A stretch of 64,000 bases of DNA from assembly GCA_023450085.1 (NCBI GenBank), contig JAEXHI010000030.1:434001-498000 (forward strand). Reading direction: 5' to 3'. The stretch's first letter is position 1. Every line of letters begins with the position of its first letter. Of this stretch, positions 34,613 through 42,616 are shown one piece after another. This stretch comes from Bacteroidota bacterium. GTDB taxonomy: Bacteria > Bacteroidota > Bacteroidia > Sphingobacteriales > Sphingobacteriaceae. A model generated the notes under the pieces. That model had not been told where the DNA came from. It worked only from the letters and a program-made list of their open reading frames with translations, and made no database searches. Position numbers and translations under genes: made by a program.

Positions 34613-35524
34613 TTAGTTTTTAGAGGTGATGTCTAGGAATAAATGTTCGAGGTCTTTTTTCTCGGTATGAATAGCATAAACGGTTAAGCCGTTATTTACC
34701 AAAAGGCTGTTGTATTTGCCCATTTCTGCCTTACCTGTGTAAGCTATTGTTACCAGACCTTCGTCCATATCGATGATTTCAGCTCCGGTAGTACTTAATA
34801 TGTTAAGTGCGGCGGCGCTATCATCTACTTCAATTTTTATAACGGGCTTACTAAGATCATGCAGCTCGTTGATTTTGCCTTGAAAAAGCAATTCACCTTT
34901 ATTGATGATGCCCACGTGGGTAGCTATTCTTTCTATTTCAGAAAGCAAATGGCTCGAAACTAGAATGGTTTTTCCATGTTTGCCAGCTAGTTCAATCATC
35001 AAATTTCTAATTTCAATAATTCCGTTAGGGTCTAAACCATTGGTAGGCTCATCTAGCAGCAGGAGTTCAGGATCTGCTATTAAAGCCAAGGCTATTCCTA
35101 AGCGTTGTTTCATGCCTAGTGAGTACTTGCCCGCTTTTTTATTGGCGGCACTCGATAGGCCAACTAAAGACAACATCTCCGAAGCCTTACGCTTGTCTAT
35201 TCCTAAAAGGATGCAGCGATTAATCAGGTTTTCTTTACCTGTTAAGTGCGCATAAATGGCAGGTTGCTCTACTAGAGAACCCATTTGTCTTAAACAAGAC
35301 GTGCGGTTGTTGTTTAATTCTTTACCAAAAATAAAGACGGTATCTGAAGACGATTGCAACAGATTCAGCAATATTTTAATGGTAGTGGTTTTTCCAGCCC
35401 CATTTGGGCCTAAAAATCCATAAATACTTCCTTTCGGGACTTGCAGTGATAAATCTTTCACTACAGTTTGTGAGCCAAAACGATAATTCAGCCCAACGGT
35501 TTCAATGGCAAATGATGTGTTCAT
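34613..35524 (-). CDS. ABC transporter ATP-binding protein
   Basis: 303 residues. Walker A 'GPNGAGKTTT', Q-loop region 'MGSLVEQPAIYAHLTG', signature 'YSLGMKQRLGIALAL', Walker B 'LLLLDEPTNGLDP', switch 'SSHLLSEI'. The ~80-residue C-terminal extension is typical of BcrA/CcmA-type exporters. Partner of the permease downstream; preceded by a small membrane-protein gene whose stop is 2 bases before this start. Confidence 0.93.
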   Translation of the reverse strand: MNTSFAIETVGLNYRFGSQTVVKDLSLQVPKGSIYGFLGPNGAGKTTTIKILLNLLQSSSDTVFIFGKELNNNRTSCLRQMGSLVEQPAIYAHLTGKENLINRCILLGIDKRKASEMLSLVGLSSAANKKAGKYSLGMKQRLGIALALIADPELLLLDEPTNGLDPNGIIEIRNLMIELAGKHGKTILVSSHLLSEIERIATHVGIINKGELLFQGKINELHDLSKPVIKIEVDDSAAALNILSTTGAEIIDMDEGLVTIAYTGKAEMGKYNSLLVNNGLTVYAIHTEKKDLEHLFLDITSKN

Positions 35525-35526
35525 GT

Positions 35527-35709
35527 TTATCTTAGGATTACGCTAGCAGCTTTAACAATGGTAGTATTGTCAGAAGCAGTAGTTGTTTTTACCATACCTT
35601 CTTCACTGTTGTTTGCATCGTTGTTATTGGAGGTGAATGCAAATAACATTACTACAAATACTGGGAATAATAAAAGTAGAAATGGCGATACGTTGGTTAA
35701 CTTTTTCAT
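35527..35709 (-). CDS. small membrane protein at the head of the ABC exporter operon
   Basis: 60 residues: an N-terminal basic start, one hydrophobic helix ('FLLLLFPVFVVMLFAFT') and a polar Asn/Thr-rich tail ('NNNDANNSEEGMVKTTTASD'). It is tightly joined to the ATPase gene (2 bases). No family recognised. It could be an accessory or immunity peptide of the exporter, or a signal-peptide-bearing small secreted peptide; position makes it likely to be translated. Confidence 0.6.
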   Translation of the reverse strand: MKKLTNVSPFLLLLFPVFVVMLFAFTSNNNDANNSEEGMVKTTTASDNTTIVKAASVILR

Positions 35710-35827
35710 GGTTCTAAGGTTTAAATTTTAATACTCTTTTTGTTTCCGTTGAACAAATAGAATAATTATTAAAACCCTGTGAAAATGTTTTAGACCAAGT
35801 GTAAAATATCCTAGATAAACGGTTAAA

Positions 35828-35893
35828 ATGCCTGTTTGTCGAATAAATGGGCTAAATTGCCCATTCGTAGAAAAAAAATGCCAGTTGGTCGAA
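35828..35893. promoter_or_regulatory. three imperfect 16-base direct repeats, candidate LytTR binding sites
   Basis: ATGCCTGTTTGTCGAA (35828-35843), TTGCCCATTCGTAGAA (35857-35872) and ATGCCAGTTGGTCGAA (35878-35893) share WTGCCnRTTnGTMGAA. The last two are 21 bases apart, two helical turns, as LytTR paired sites usually are; the first is 29 bases before the second. They lie in the spacer between the ABC exporter operon (minus) and the LytS/LytTR genes (plus). Confidence 0.55.
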
Positions 35894-35957
35894 AGCACTT
35901 GTGCTAACAATGGCTTATGGCTAGTTTAGATAAATTTATTGTAGGCAAAATTTTATA

Positions 35958-36995
35958 ATGAAGAATAGCAGTAAAGCGTCATTAATACTGAATTGTGTGT
36001 TTTGGGGAATCATTGTTTCCATCATCGCAATTGCCTTATTTTTTTCAAATAAGCCACACCCTTTAAAAGAGTTGGTTATCGACTATGTGGTTTTTGGCGC
36101 TATCAACGTAGCTGTTTTCTATATCAATTATATTGTACTTATTCCGGAGCTATTAAAGAAAAGAAAACAATATTGGTGGTATATCATTTGCTTTATTCTA
36201 CTGATCGCAGCTAGTGTTGGTGTAAAGTTACTGGTTGGTCTACTTAATCCAGAGCAGGTATTTTATTACGAGTCCGATAATGGTACGCGTCACCAAATCT
36301 CCATGAGCAATTATATCATCACGGTTATATTTATTGCAGGTTTTTTCTTGGTTTCCAGTAGTATCATCAAATTTGTGGTTGATTGGTTTTCCAATGAACG
36401 AATTCAGCGTAATTTGGAAAGTGAGAAAAAGGATATGGAACTGCAGTTCCTCAAATCACAACTTAATCCACATTTTTTATTCAACTCTCTCAATAATATT
36501 TATTCATTAGCCTATCAAAAGTCGGATAAAACTGCAGATGCTATTTTAAAGCTATCGGAAATTATGCGCTACATGATTTATGAAAGCAATGATAGCTGGG
36601 TAAGTTTAGACAAGGAAATACAGTACGTAGAGAGTTATGTCGAATTACAAAAATTGAGGTTTAAAGACGGGGCTGCGGTTGAAATTAGTATCAATGGGGT
36701 GATTGATGGACAAAAAATAGTGCCATTAATTCTTATTTCTTTTGTAGAAAATGCTTTTAAACATGGGGTCGCTAATGATAGCAATGACCCTATTAAGATT
36801 AATATTATTGCCAACCAAAAGATTTTGCATTTTAGTGTATCTAATAAAAAGAATGCCGCCAACAAGGATGCAATTGGAGGAGTTGGACTAAACAATGTAG
36901 AGCGTAGATTGCAGTTGTTATATCCCGACAGGTATAAGCTAAATATCGTAAATTCGTCTACACATTACACTACAGAACTAATGCTTGATTTATGA
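35958..36995 (+). CDS. LytS-type sensor histidine kinase
   Basis: 345 residues. Four hydrophobic helices in residues 8-140, then the His_kinase domain: 'QLNPHFLFNSLNNIYSLAYQ' (His172), 'LSEIMRYMIYES', N-box 'LISFVENAFKHGVAND' and G-box 'AIGGVGLNNVERRLQLLYPD'. Canonical member, unlike the diverged kinase at 31383. It overlaps its LytTR partner by 4 bases and is divergent from an ABC exporter operon, a common arrangement in which the pair controls the exporter. Confidence 0.95.
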   Translation: MKNSSKASLILNCVFWGIIVSIIAIALFFSNKPHPLKELVIDYVVFGAINVAVFYINYIVLIPELLKKRKQYWWYIICFILLIAASVGVKLLVGLLNPEQVFYYESDNGTRHQISMSNYIITVIFIAGFFLVSSSIIKFVVDWFSNERIQRNLESEKKDMELQFLKSQLNPHFLFNSLNNIYSLAYQKSDKTADAILKLSEIMRYMIYESNDSWVSLDKEIQYVESYVELQKLRFKDGAAVEISINGVIDGQKIVPLILISFVENAFKHGVANDSNDPIKINIIANQKILHFSVSNKKNAANKDAIGGVGLNNVERRLQLLYPDRYKLNIVNSSTHYTTELMLDL

Positions 36996-37732
36996 TTTTA
37001 AAATGTATTGCCGTTGATGACGAGCCTCTAGCACTAGATATTATTGCCGATTACGTGGCCAAAGTGCCCTTTTTAGAGTTGGTAAAGCGTACCGAAAGTG
37101 CTATTGAAGCCATGCAAATTGTGCAGGAAGGGAATATCGATCTGGTTTTTCTGGATATCCAAATGCCAGAACTTACGGGAATACAGTTTCTTAAAATCGC
37201 AGGAAATAAGGCCAGTTATATTCTCACTACAGCCTATTCGCAATATGCATTGGAGAGTTATGATTTAAATGTGTCGGATTATTTGTTGAAACCCATAGCC
37301 TTTGATAGGTTTTACAAAGCTGTTGAAAAGGTACGTAATCAGCATCAAAAACAAGAATCAACAACACCGGCAGTTCCTGAGCCGGTAGCTACTCCGGCAA
37401 CAGCACCATCCATACAAGATTTTATCTTTGTTAAAACAGAGCATAAAATTCAGAAAATTGAGCTTGATGATATTCTTTACATTGAGGGATTGAAAGACTA
37501 TATTTCTATTTTCACTAAAAACGAGCGTGTAATTACCTTGCAAAACATGAAGAAAATGGAAGAGACTTTACCCAAAAATGATTTTATTAGGGTTCACAAG
37601 TCTTACATTATTGCAGTAGATAAAATAGAGAGTATTGAACGTAGCCGTATCGCTATTGCTGGGAAGACAATTCCCGTGGGAGATACCTACAGAGATGCAT
37701 TTTTCAAATTGATTGATACGAAGAACGTTTAA
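36992..37732 (+). CDS. LytTR family response regulator
   Basis: 246 residues. Receiver with 'IAVDDEPLALDIIADYVAKV', phospho-Asp55 in 'LVFLDIQMPELTG', Lys in 'DYLLKPIAFDRF'; a Pro/Ala/Thr linker (about 118-138, 'PAVPEPVATPATAPS'); LytTR domain with 'IFVKTEHKIQKIELDDILYI' and 'FIRVHKSYIIAVDKIESIER'. Likely binds the repeats upstream of its own operon and the ABC genes. Confidence 0.95.
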   Translation: MILKCIAVDDEPLALDIIADYVAKVPFLELVKRTESAIEAMQIVQEGNIDLVFLDIQMPELTGIQFLKIAGNKASYILTTAYSQYALESYDLNVSDYLLKPIAFDRFYKAVEKVRNQHQKQESTTPAVPEPVATPATAPSIQDFIFVKTEHKIQKIELDDILYIEGLKDYISIFTKNERVITLQNMKKMEETLPKNDFIRVHKSYIIAVDKIESIERSRIAIAGKTIPVGDTYRDAFFKLIDTKNV

Positions 37733-37793
37733 CTCTTTTGTCATTCAGGGGGCAACAAGGAATTTCCTAAAGGTGCTTTATATTTATCATAAA

Positions 37794-37881
37794 ACTTAGC
37801 GTTCTTAGCGTAACTCTTCCCTTTCTTAGCGGTTTAATTTTACCGCAAAGGGGAAAGAAGTATTCGCGAAGAACGCTAAGT
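37794..37881. repeat. long imperfect inverted repeat (hairpin) between convergent genes
   Basis: Arms ACTTAGCGTTCTTAGCG (37794-37810) and CGCGAAGAACGCTAAGT (37865-37881) pair with one mismatch over 17 bases; inside them CCC/GGG, TTCTT/AAGAA-like and AGCGGT/ACCGC segments also pair, giving a nearly continuous ~88-base hairpin. Contains short repeated CTTAGCG units. It may act as a transcription barrier for both strands. Confidence 0.75.
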
Positions 37882-37894
37882 GGAAGTGAAGAAT

Positions 37895-38632
37895 CTACGC
37901 CTGTCCGATGTGCTGTTTAATGGCATTTTCAGCTTGTAATACCAGTTCTTCAGGAGCTTTGTCTTCACGTTCTATAGGAGCTAAAACAGTCCATTTTAGT
38001 GGAAGCAAGGTGCCTAGCGGGTATGAGCCGTATCTAACAACTCTCCAAGAGTTTTCTATCGCCACGGGAACAATTAATGCATTTGGAACTATTTTAAGTA
38101 AAGTGGCAATCCCGCCCACTTGAAAAGGTTTCAGTTGGCCATCTTTAGATCTTGTTCCTTCTGCAAAAATTACGGTGCTCCAGTTGTTTTCGTTCATGCG
38201 TCTACCTAACTTGATAATTTCCCCGATAGACTGTTTGCTGTCTTTTCTGTTGATATTGGCACCACCGCCATATTTCAGGTTAAATGAAATAGAAGGAATG
38301 CCTTTGGTTAATTCAATTTTAGAAATGAATTTAGGGTGATGTTTGCGCAAGAACCAGATCAAGCTGGGAATGTCGTACATGCTTTGGTGATTGGCCACAA
38401 AAATGATCGACCTATCTTTTGGCAATTTGAAATCGTTTCTGAAGCTAACGCCATTCAGTAAGGTTAACTGCGAGTAGGTCAAGAAAAAATTCAATACATC
38501 TACCGACCATTTATGCGCCGAGTAGCCAAATACTTTATAGCAAATCCATTGTATAGGATGAAAAATTCCCAAAAACAATCCAAAAGTCAGGTAGAATACT
38601 GGCGTTAGGAGGTAGCCCAAAAGCTTCTTCAT
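37895..38632 (-). CDS. plsC: 1-acyl-sn-glycerol-3-phosphate acyltransferase
   Basis: 245 residues. Hydrophobic N-terminus, catalytic HX4D in 'VANHQSMYDIPSLIW', 'ISKIELTKGIPSISF' (block II), 'VIFAEGTRSKDGQLKPFQ' (block III) and 'ALIVPVAIENSW' (block IV). It adds the second acyl chain to lysophosphatidic acid at the inner membrane. Last gene of a NUDIX-GH16-plsC operon (gaps of 2 and 3 bases). Confidence 0.93.
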   Translation of the reverse strand: MKKLLGYLLTPVFYLTFGLFLGIFHPIQWICYKVFGYSAHKWSVDVLNFFLTYSQLTLLNGVSFRNDFKLPKDRSIIFVANHQSMYDIPSLIWFLRKHHPKFISKIELTKGIPSISFNLKYGGGANINRKDSKQSIGEIIKLGRRMNENNWSTVIFAEGTRSKDGQLKPFQVGGIATLLKIVPNALIVPVAIENSWRVVRYGSYPLGTLLPLKWTVLAPIEREDKAPEELVLQAENAIKQHIGQA

Positions 38633-38635
38633 TAG

Positions 38636-39340
38636 TTATTTTTTATAAGGTGTGTACTTAAACCAATCAATTTTTGCAAAGGTAGGAAGTTTTGCGTCTT
38701 TTATACTACCCGCCCATTTGATAGATTTGGTGGCCCATAAATTAAAAACTACTTGCATGGCCTTATTGGGTACAGCAGTAGTGGTGCGATGGACGATTTT
38801 GCCATCTACTTCCCATTCTATTGAGTTGGGTTTCCAATGGACCACATAAGTGTGAAAATCTTTTGTAGCATCAAAACTTAGAGATATATCCTTGTCGTGT
38901 GAGCGTTTATCCACCCAATGGTTCAATGTAATTACCTTGGGGTACTTACTGCTAATTTCAAAGTCTATTTCCGTGTTTTGGGCAGCATTTGGGCGGTAAA
39001 GGAAAAAGGCAGTGATACAACCCAGTGCATCCGAAGCTTTTAATCGGGCCTCGAAACGGCCGTATAAAAACATTTTTTTGCTGCGTAGTTCAGCGCCAGT
39101 ATAATCTTTACCTTGATGTTTATTGCGGTTGAGTTCCAACACTAGGTTGCCATTTGCTATACTGATATTGTTATCTGAAAAGTGAGCGAGATTGTTTTCG
39201 AAGGTATGGTTCTCGGCGTACCAGTCCATATCATAACGATTATCAAAATGTGTTGCCAATTCTGTTTTCTGCTGCAATTTCTGTGAAGCAGTGCAACCTG
39301 AAAACAAACCAATGGATAGTAAAAAGTAGTTAAATCGCAT
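38636..39340 (-). CDS. glycoside hydrolase family 16 lipoprotein
   Basis: 234 residues. Lipobox 'LSIGLFSGC' (Cys16). GH16 jelly roll with 'AELRSKKMFLYGRFEARLKA' and the catalytic motif EIDFE at about 124-128 (nucleophile, assisting Asp, acid/base), followed by 'FHTYVVHWKPNSIEWEVDG' and 'QVVFNLWATKS'. It cleaves beta-1,3 or beta-1,4 bonds in a polysaccharide; the fine specificity (laminarin, agar, xyloglucan) is not evident. Surface- or periplasm-anchored. Embedded between NUDIX and plsC genes. Confidence 0.9.
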   Translation of the reverse strand: MRFNYFLLSIGLFSGCTASQKLQQKTELATHFDNRYDMDWYAENHTFENNLAHFSDNNISIANGNLVLELNRNKHQGKDYTGAELRSKKMFLYGRFEARLKASDALGCITAFFLYRPNAAQNTEIDFEISSKYPKVITLNHWVDKRSHDKDISLSFDATKDFHTYVVHWKPNSIEWEVDGKIVHRTTTAVPNKAMQVVFNLWATKSIKWAGSIKDAKLPTFAKIDWFKYTPYKK

Positions 39341-39342
39341 GC

Positions 39343-39894
39343 TTAAATCACTCCTTTTTGTAGCATGATGTGTACTTTAAGAATAGCGGCAACACTCATG
39401 CTATCGGTAATTTCTCCATTCATCACCATTTCAAAGGCCTTGGTAAAAGGCACTTTAATCAACTGAAGGTCTTCTGTTTCTTCGGGTGCCGCTTCTCCTA
39501 GTTGTAGGTCTTGAGCTAAATAGATAATCGCCAGTTCATCACTTACCGAATTGGAAAGATGTATGCGCTGTATCTCAGTAAGTTTCGAAGCAATTAAACC
39601 AGTTTCTTCTACCAGCTCTCTCTTTGCACTCAGTTCAGGATCGGTGCCTAGCGGACCGCCACCTTCTGGAATTTCCCAGCTGTAGGCCTTTAAAGGATAG
39701 CGATATTGCCCAACCAACCAAGTGTTATGCTCCTTATCTAATGGCAATACACCAATCGCAAGGTTTTTAAAATGCACTTCCCCATAAATTCCATTGCCTC
39801 CCGAGGGGTTGATTACCTGATGCTCGGTAACGGTAATCCAATTGTTGTTGTATTTTTCTTCGCTGCTAAGCGTTTTCCAAGGGTTATCGGTCAT
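39343..39894 (-). CDS. NUDIX hydrolase, ADP-ribose pyrophosphatase-like
   Basis: 183 residues. Nudix box region 'PEGGGPLGTDPELSAKRELV' followed by 'EETG', with the REUxEExGU core intact; the early Glu of the box is Thr. 'WLVGQYRYPLKAYSWEIP' matches the ADP-sugar pyrophosphatase subgroup. It probably hydrolyses ADP-ribose or another nucleoside diphosphate sugar. First gene of the three-gene operon. Confidence 0.9.
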   Translation of the reverse strand: MTDNPWKTLSSEEKYNNNWITVTEHQVINPSGGNGIYGEVHFKNLAIGVLPLDKEHNTWLVGQYRYPLKAYSWEIPEGGGPLGTDPELSAKRELVEETGLIASKLTEIQRIHLSNSVSDELAIIYLAQDLQLGEAAPEETEDLQLIKVPFTKAFEMVMNGEITDSMSVAAILKVHIMLQKGVI

Positions 39895-39981
39895 CAGAGG
39901 TTAGTTTATGGTTACATATGCCAGTAAAATAAAGGCAAAACTAACAAATAATGAATTTGTCGCTAAGTCTTTACCCTAATT

Positions 39982-42429
39982 CTAGTTCTGCGATGTGGTT
40001 GGTGGCGGCGGTACGTTCACCTTATTGGTTTTCACTTTGGTAAAACGATAGTTGATGTTGAACACAAAATTGTTGGTGTTGCTTACACCGTAAGTGTTGG
40101 AGAAGAAGTTAAGTCCTTCGTTAAAAGTAGAATTTCTTCTTGCTCGGAAAGGGTCATTGGCGCTAATACGAGCGGTGAGGGTATTCTTGAAGAAAGTTTT
40201 GCGTGCCCCAAAACTGGTATTAACGGAAGCGCTATTTCGTCCAATGGCACTTACGTTGTTGTTGTAGTTCAAATTAGCCTCAAAAGCGGTCTTGTAAGGT
40301 AATTGCATCGAAATGCCGGCTCTTGATCTGATGCTTATCCCTCCTCTGTTTAAAGCACTATTTAAGCTGGAGGTATAGTTGCTCTGGATAATGCTAAAGT
40401 TTCCGTTCGCTGAAATTTTCTTGGTTGGTCTGTAGTTACCAATTAGCATAAAAGCCAACGAATAGTTGGTGCCCACATTATCGAAGGTGCTTTCCGAAAT
40501 CCCGTTGTCGTTCACAAAGCGATAACGCTCAATTACCCCGCTAGCTCTGGAGTAGGAAATGCGAGGGGTAAAAGACCATTGTTTGCCAAAAGCACCAAAA
40601 CTGATATCGAATTGGTGAGTGTAAGATGGGGAAAGATTCGGATTTCCATAGGAGATATTCAACGTGTCGGCATTGTTTATCTGAGGGTTCAAGGTATTTT
40701 CTCTTGGACGGTTGATCCTTACGCTATAGGTAGCACCAATATTGTATCTCTTCCTGAAAAATCTATTTAAAGACAAAGATGGGAAAAAGCTAAAGTAAGG
40801 GTTCACATTATACACTTCGCCAGTAGAAAGGTCGAAATTAACATTGGTATATTCGCTTCTTAACGCTGCCTTTGCCGACCATCCTTTGTTTCGATAATTA
40901 TAAGAGAGATATCCCGCTAAAATATTTTCGTTGTAAAAGAATTCGTTGCTCAGTTTATCATTAGCTACAAACTGTTGTGTTTTGTAGTTGAAGTTATCTA
41001 CCAGTAAATCATTTTGGTTTTTACGATAGTTATAGGCAACCCCAAATTCCAATCGATCTCGTTTGTTGAAAACAGGCTTGTCGTAATCCAAGTTGAAGTT
41101 GATTCCTCTGTTGCCAATTTCGTTATCGTTTTGCTGTAGGCTGGGGCTTAAATTGGCAGGAAAAGCATAGCTTCTTTCAAAGCTTCGGGTTGAGTTACTG
41201 CTATTGGCATTTACCGTAAAACCCGCAGTGAGTTTACCGCCAGAGGTGTCAGTAGCTAAGCTATAGTCAGTGTTAAATACAAAATTATTACTACTGGCAT
41301 CACCTAAATTAATCTGATTGCGTAGGCGTTTGGTAATCTCCTGTTGGTCGATGTAATAAAAATCATTACCCGACCAGCTATTGCTACTGTTTACATTATA
41401 ACTGGTATTTACCCGTAGGTTCTGCTTTTTGTTAATGTCCCAATCCAAGGCAACTCTAAAATTTCCACCGTTGTTTTCGTTGCGGGAGTTGGTGAATTGG
41501 TTATAATAAAAAGTAGTATCTGGTTTTTTGTAGATACTAGGATCTCGGTCTGTAAAAAAGTTGGTTCTATAACTTTCGTTGCTACTTTTGCCAATTCCCA
41601 TCCTATAAGCTCCACCGCCTGTTATGCTATATTTTTCACCTTTATAAGAAGCATTTGCGTTAGCGTTGTTGTTTCCTTGGGTACCTGCCGAAAGACCAAC
41701 GTTACCATTAAAACCTACCTTAAAGCCTTTCTTCATCACAATGTTAATGATACCTTCTCCATCCGCCGAATATTTGGCAGGTGGGTTGGTCATCACTTCT
41801 ATTTTTTCGATGGCATCAGAGGGAAGCACATTTAACAAGTCGGCAATGTTGGAGGTCATGTAATCAGAGGGCTTGCCATCAATAAATACCCTTGTGCTTC
41901 GTTTGCCAGAAATGGTCGTATTGCCATCGATGTCAACTTCTACCATGGGTACGTTTTTAAGCAGGTCGGTGGCTGTGCTGCCTTCTGCTAAAATACTCGA
42001 ACTTACATTGTAGGTAATTACATCGGCACCCACTTCAATCACCGGCTTTTCGGCTGTGATTACCACTTCATTCAAGTTGTTCTGCTCAGCAGCTAATTTT
42101 AAGGTGCCTAGGTTTTTGTCTGATTCCTCTTTGTTTACCGTCACTTCGTTAATAAACAAAGGTCCAAAGCCAACGTAGCTTACTTTAACTTTATAAGTGC
42201 CAAATTTGATGTTGTTGAATTTAAAGAAACCGTTTTCGTCAGTCTGAAAAGTAACCAAAGGTTGTTCTACGCCGCTCTCAAAAATGGAAACTACTGCAAA
42301 AGGAATGGGCAAAGCCCCAACTTCCTCAATAACTTTACCTCTAATAATGCCTTTTTCGGATGTTTGTGCGTTTGCTAGAAAGGGAATAGTAAATAAAATA
42401 AAAAAGATTGCAGCAAGTAAATTCTTCAA
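39982..42429 (-). CDS. TonB-dependent receptor-type outer membrane protein
   Basis: 815 residues, start TTG at 42429 (no ATG in frame upstream; the signal peptide 'NLLAAIFFILFTIPFLANAQ' follows directly). Carboxypeptidase-regulatory domain about 28-115, plug about 125-235 with 'ADGEGIINIVMKKGFKVGFN', then an Asn/Ser/Tyr-rich beta-barrel. The C-terminus ends 'NVPPPPTTSQN', a proline tail after the last strand. Same architecture as the neighbour at 42617; ligand unknown. Confidence 0.88.
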   Translation of the reverse strand: MKNLLAAIFFILFTIPFLANAQTSEKGIIRGKVIEEVGALPIPFAVVSIFESGVEQPLVTFQTDENGFFKFNNIKFGTYKVKVSYVGFGPLFINEVTVNKEESDKNLGTLKLAAEQNNLNEVVITAEKPVIEVGADVITYNVSSSILAEGSTATDLLKNVPMVEVDIDGNTTISGKRSTRVFIDGKPSDYMTSNIADLLNVLPSDAIEKIEVMTNPPAKYSADGEGIINIVMKKGFKVGFNGNVGLSAGTQGNNNANANASYKGEKYSITGGGAYRMGIGKSSNESYRTNFFTDRDPSIYKKPDTTFYYNQFTNSRNENNGGNFRVALDWDINKKQNLRVNTSYNVNSSNSWSGNDFYYIDQQEITKRLRNQINLGDASSNNFVFNTDYSLATDTSGGKLTAGFTVNANSSNSTRSFERSYAFPANLSPSLQQNDNEIGNRGINFNLDYDKPVFNKRDRLEFGVAYNYRKNQNDLLVDNFNYKTQQFVANDKLSNEFFYNENILAGYLSYNYRNKGWSAKAALRSEYTNVNFDLSTGEVYNVNPYFSFFPSLSLNRFFRKRYNIGATYSVRINRPRENTLNPQINNADTLNISYGNPNLSPSYTHQFDISFGAFGKQWSFTPRISYSRASGVIERYRFVNDNGISESTFDNVGTNYSLAFMLIGNYRPTKKISANGNFSIIQSNYTSSLNSALNRGGISIRSRAGISMQLPYKTAFEANLNYNNNVSAIGRNSASVNTSFGARKTFFKNTLTARISANDPFRARRNSTFNEGLNFFSNTYGVSNTNNFVFNINYRFTKVKTNKVNVPPPPTTSQN

Positions 42430-42534
42430 CGTTGGTTTAGGTCTAAATCAATACTAATATATTAAGAAACTCTCTAAAATTCAATTTGATAAGGTAGCTT
42501 GTTTCAAAAAGATAGTTTGTTAACCTGTTTGGAT

Positions 42535-42577
42535 TAAAAAAATCCCTTAAGGTTTAATTTCCTTAAGGGATTTTTTT
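42535..42577 (-). terminator. intrinsic terminator after the TonB receptor gene ending at 42617
   Basis: AAATCCCTTAAGG and CCTTAAGGGATTT (42540-42573) form a perfect 13 bp stem around TTTAATTT, flanked by A and T runs, so it works on the minus strand (and possibly both). Confidence 0.9.
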
Positions 42578-42616
42578 AATGGTTTTAAATTATGTTAAAA
42601 ATACTTACGAAAGTAT

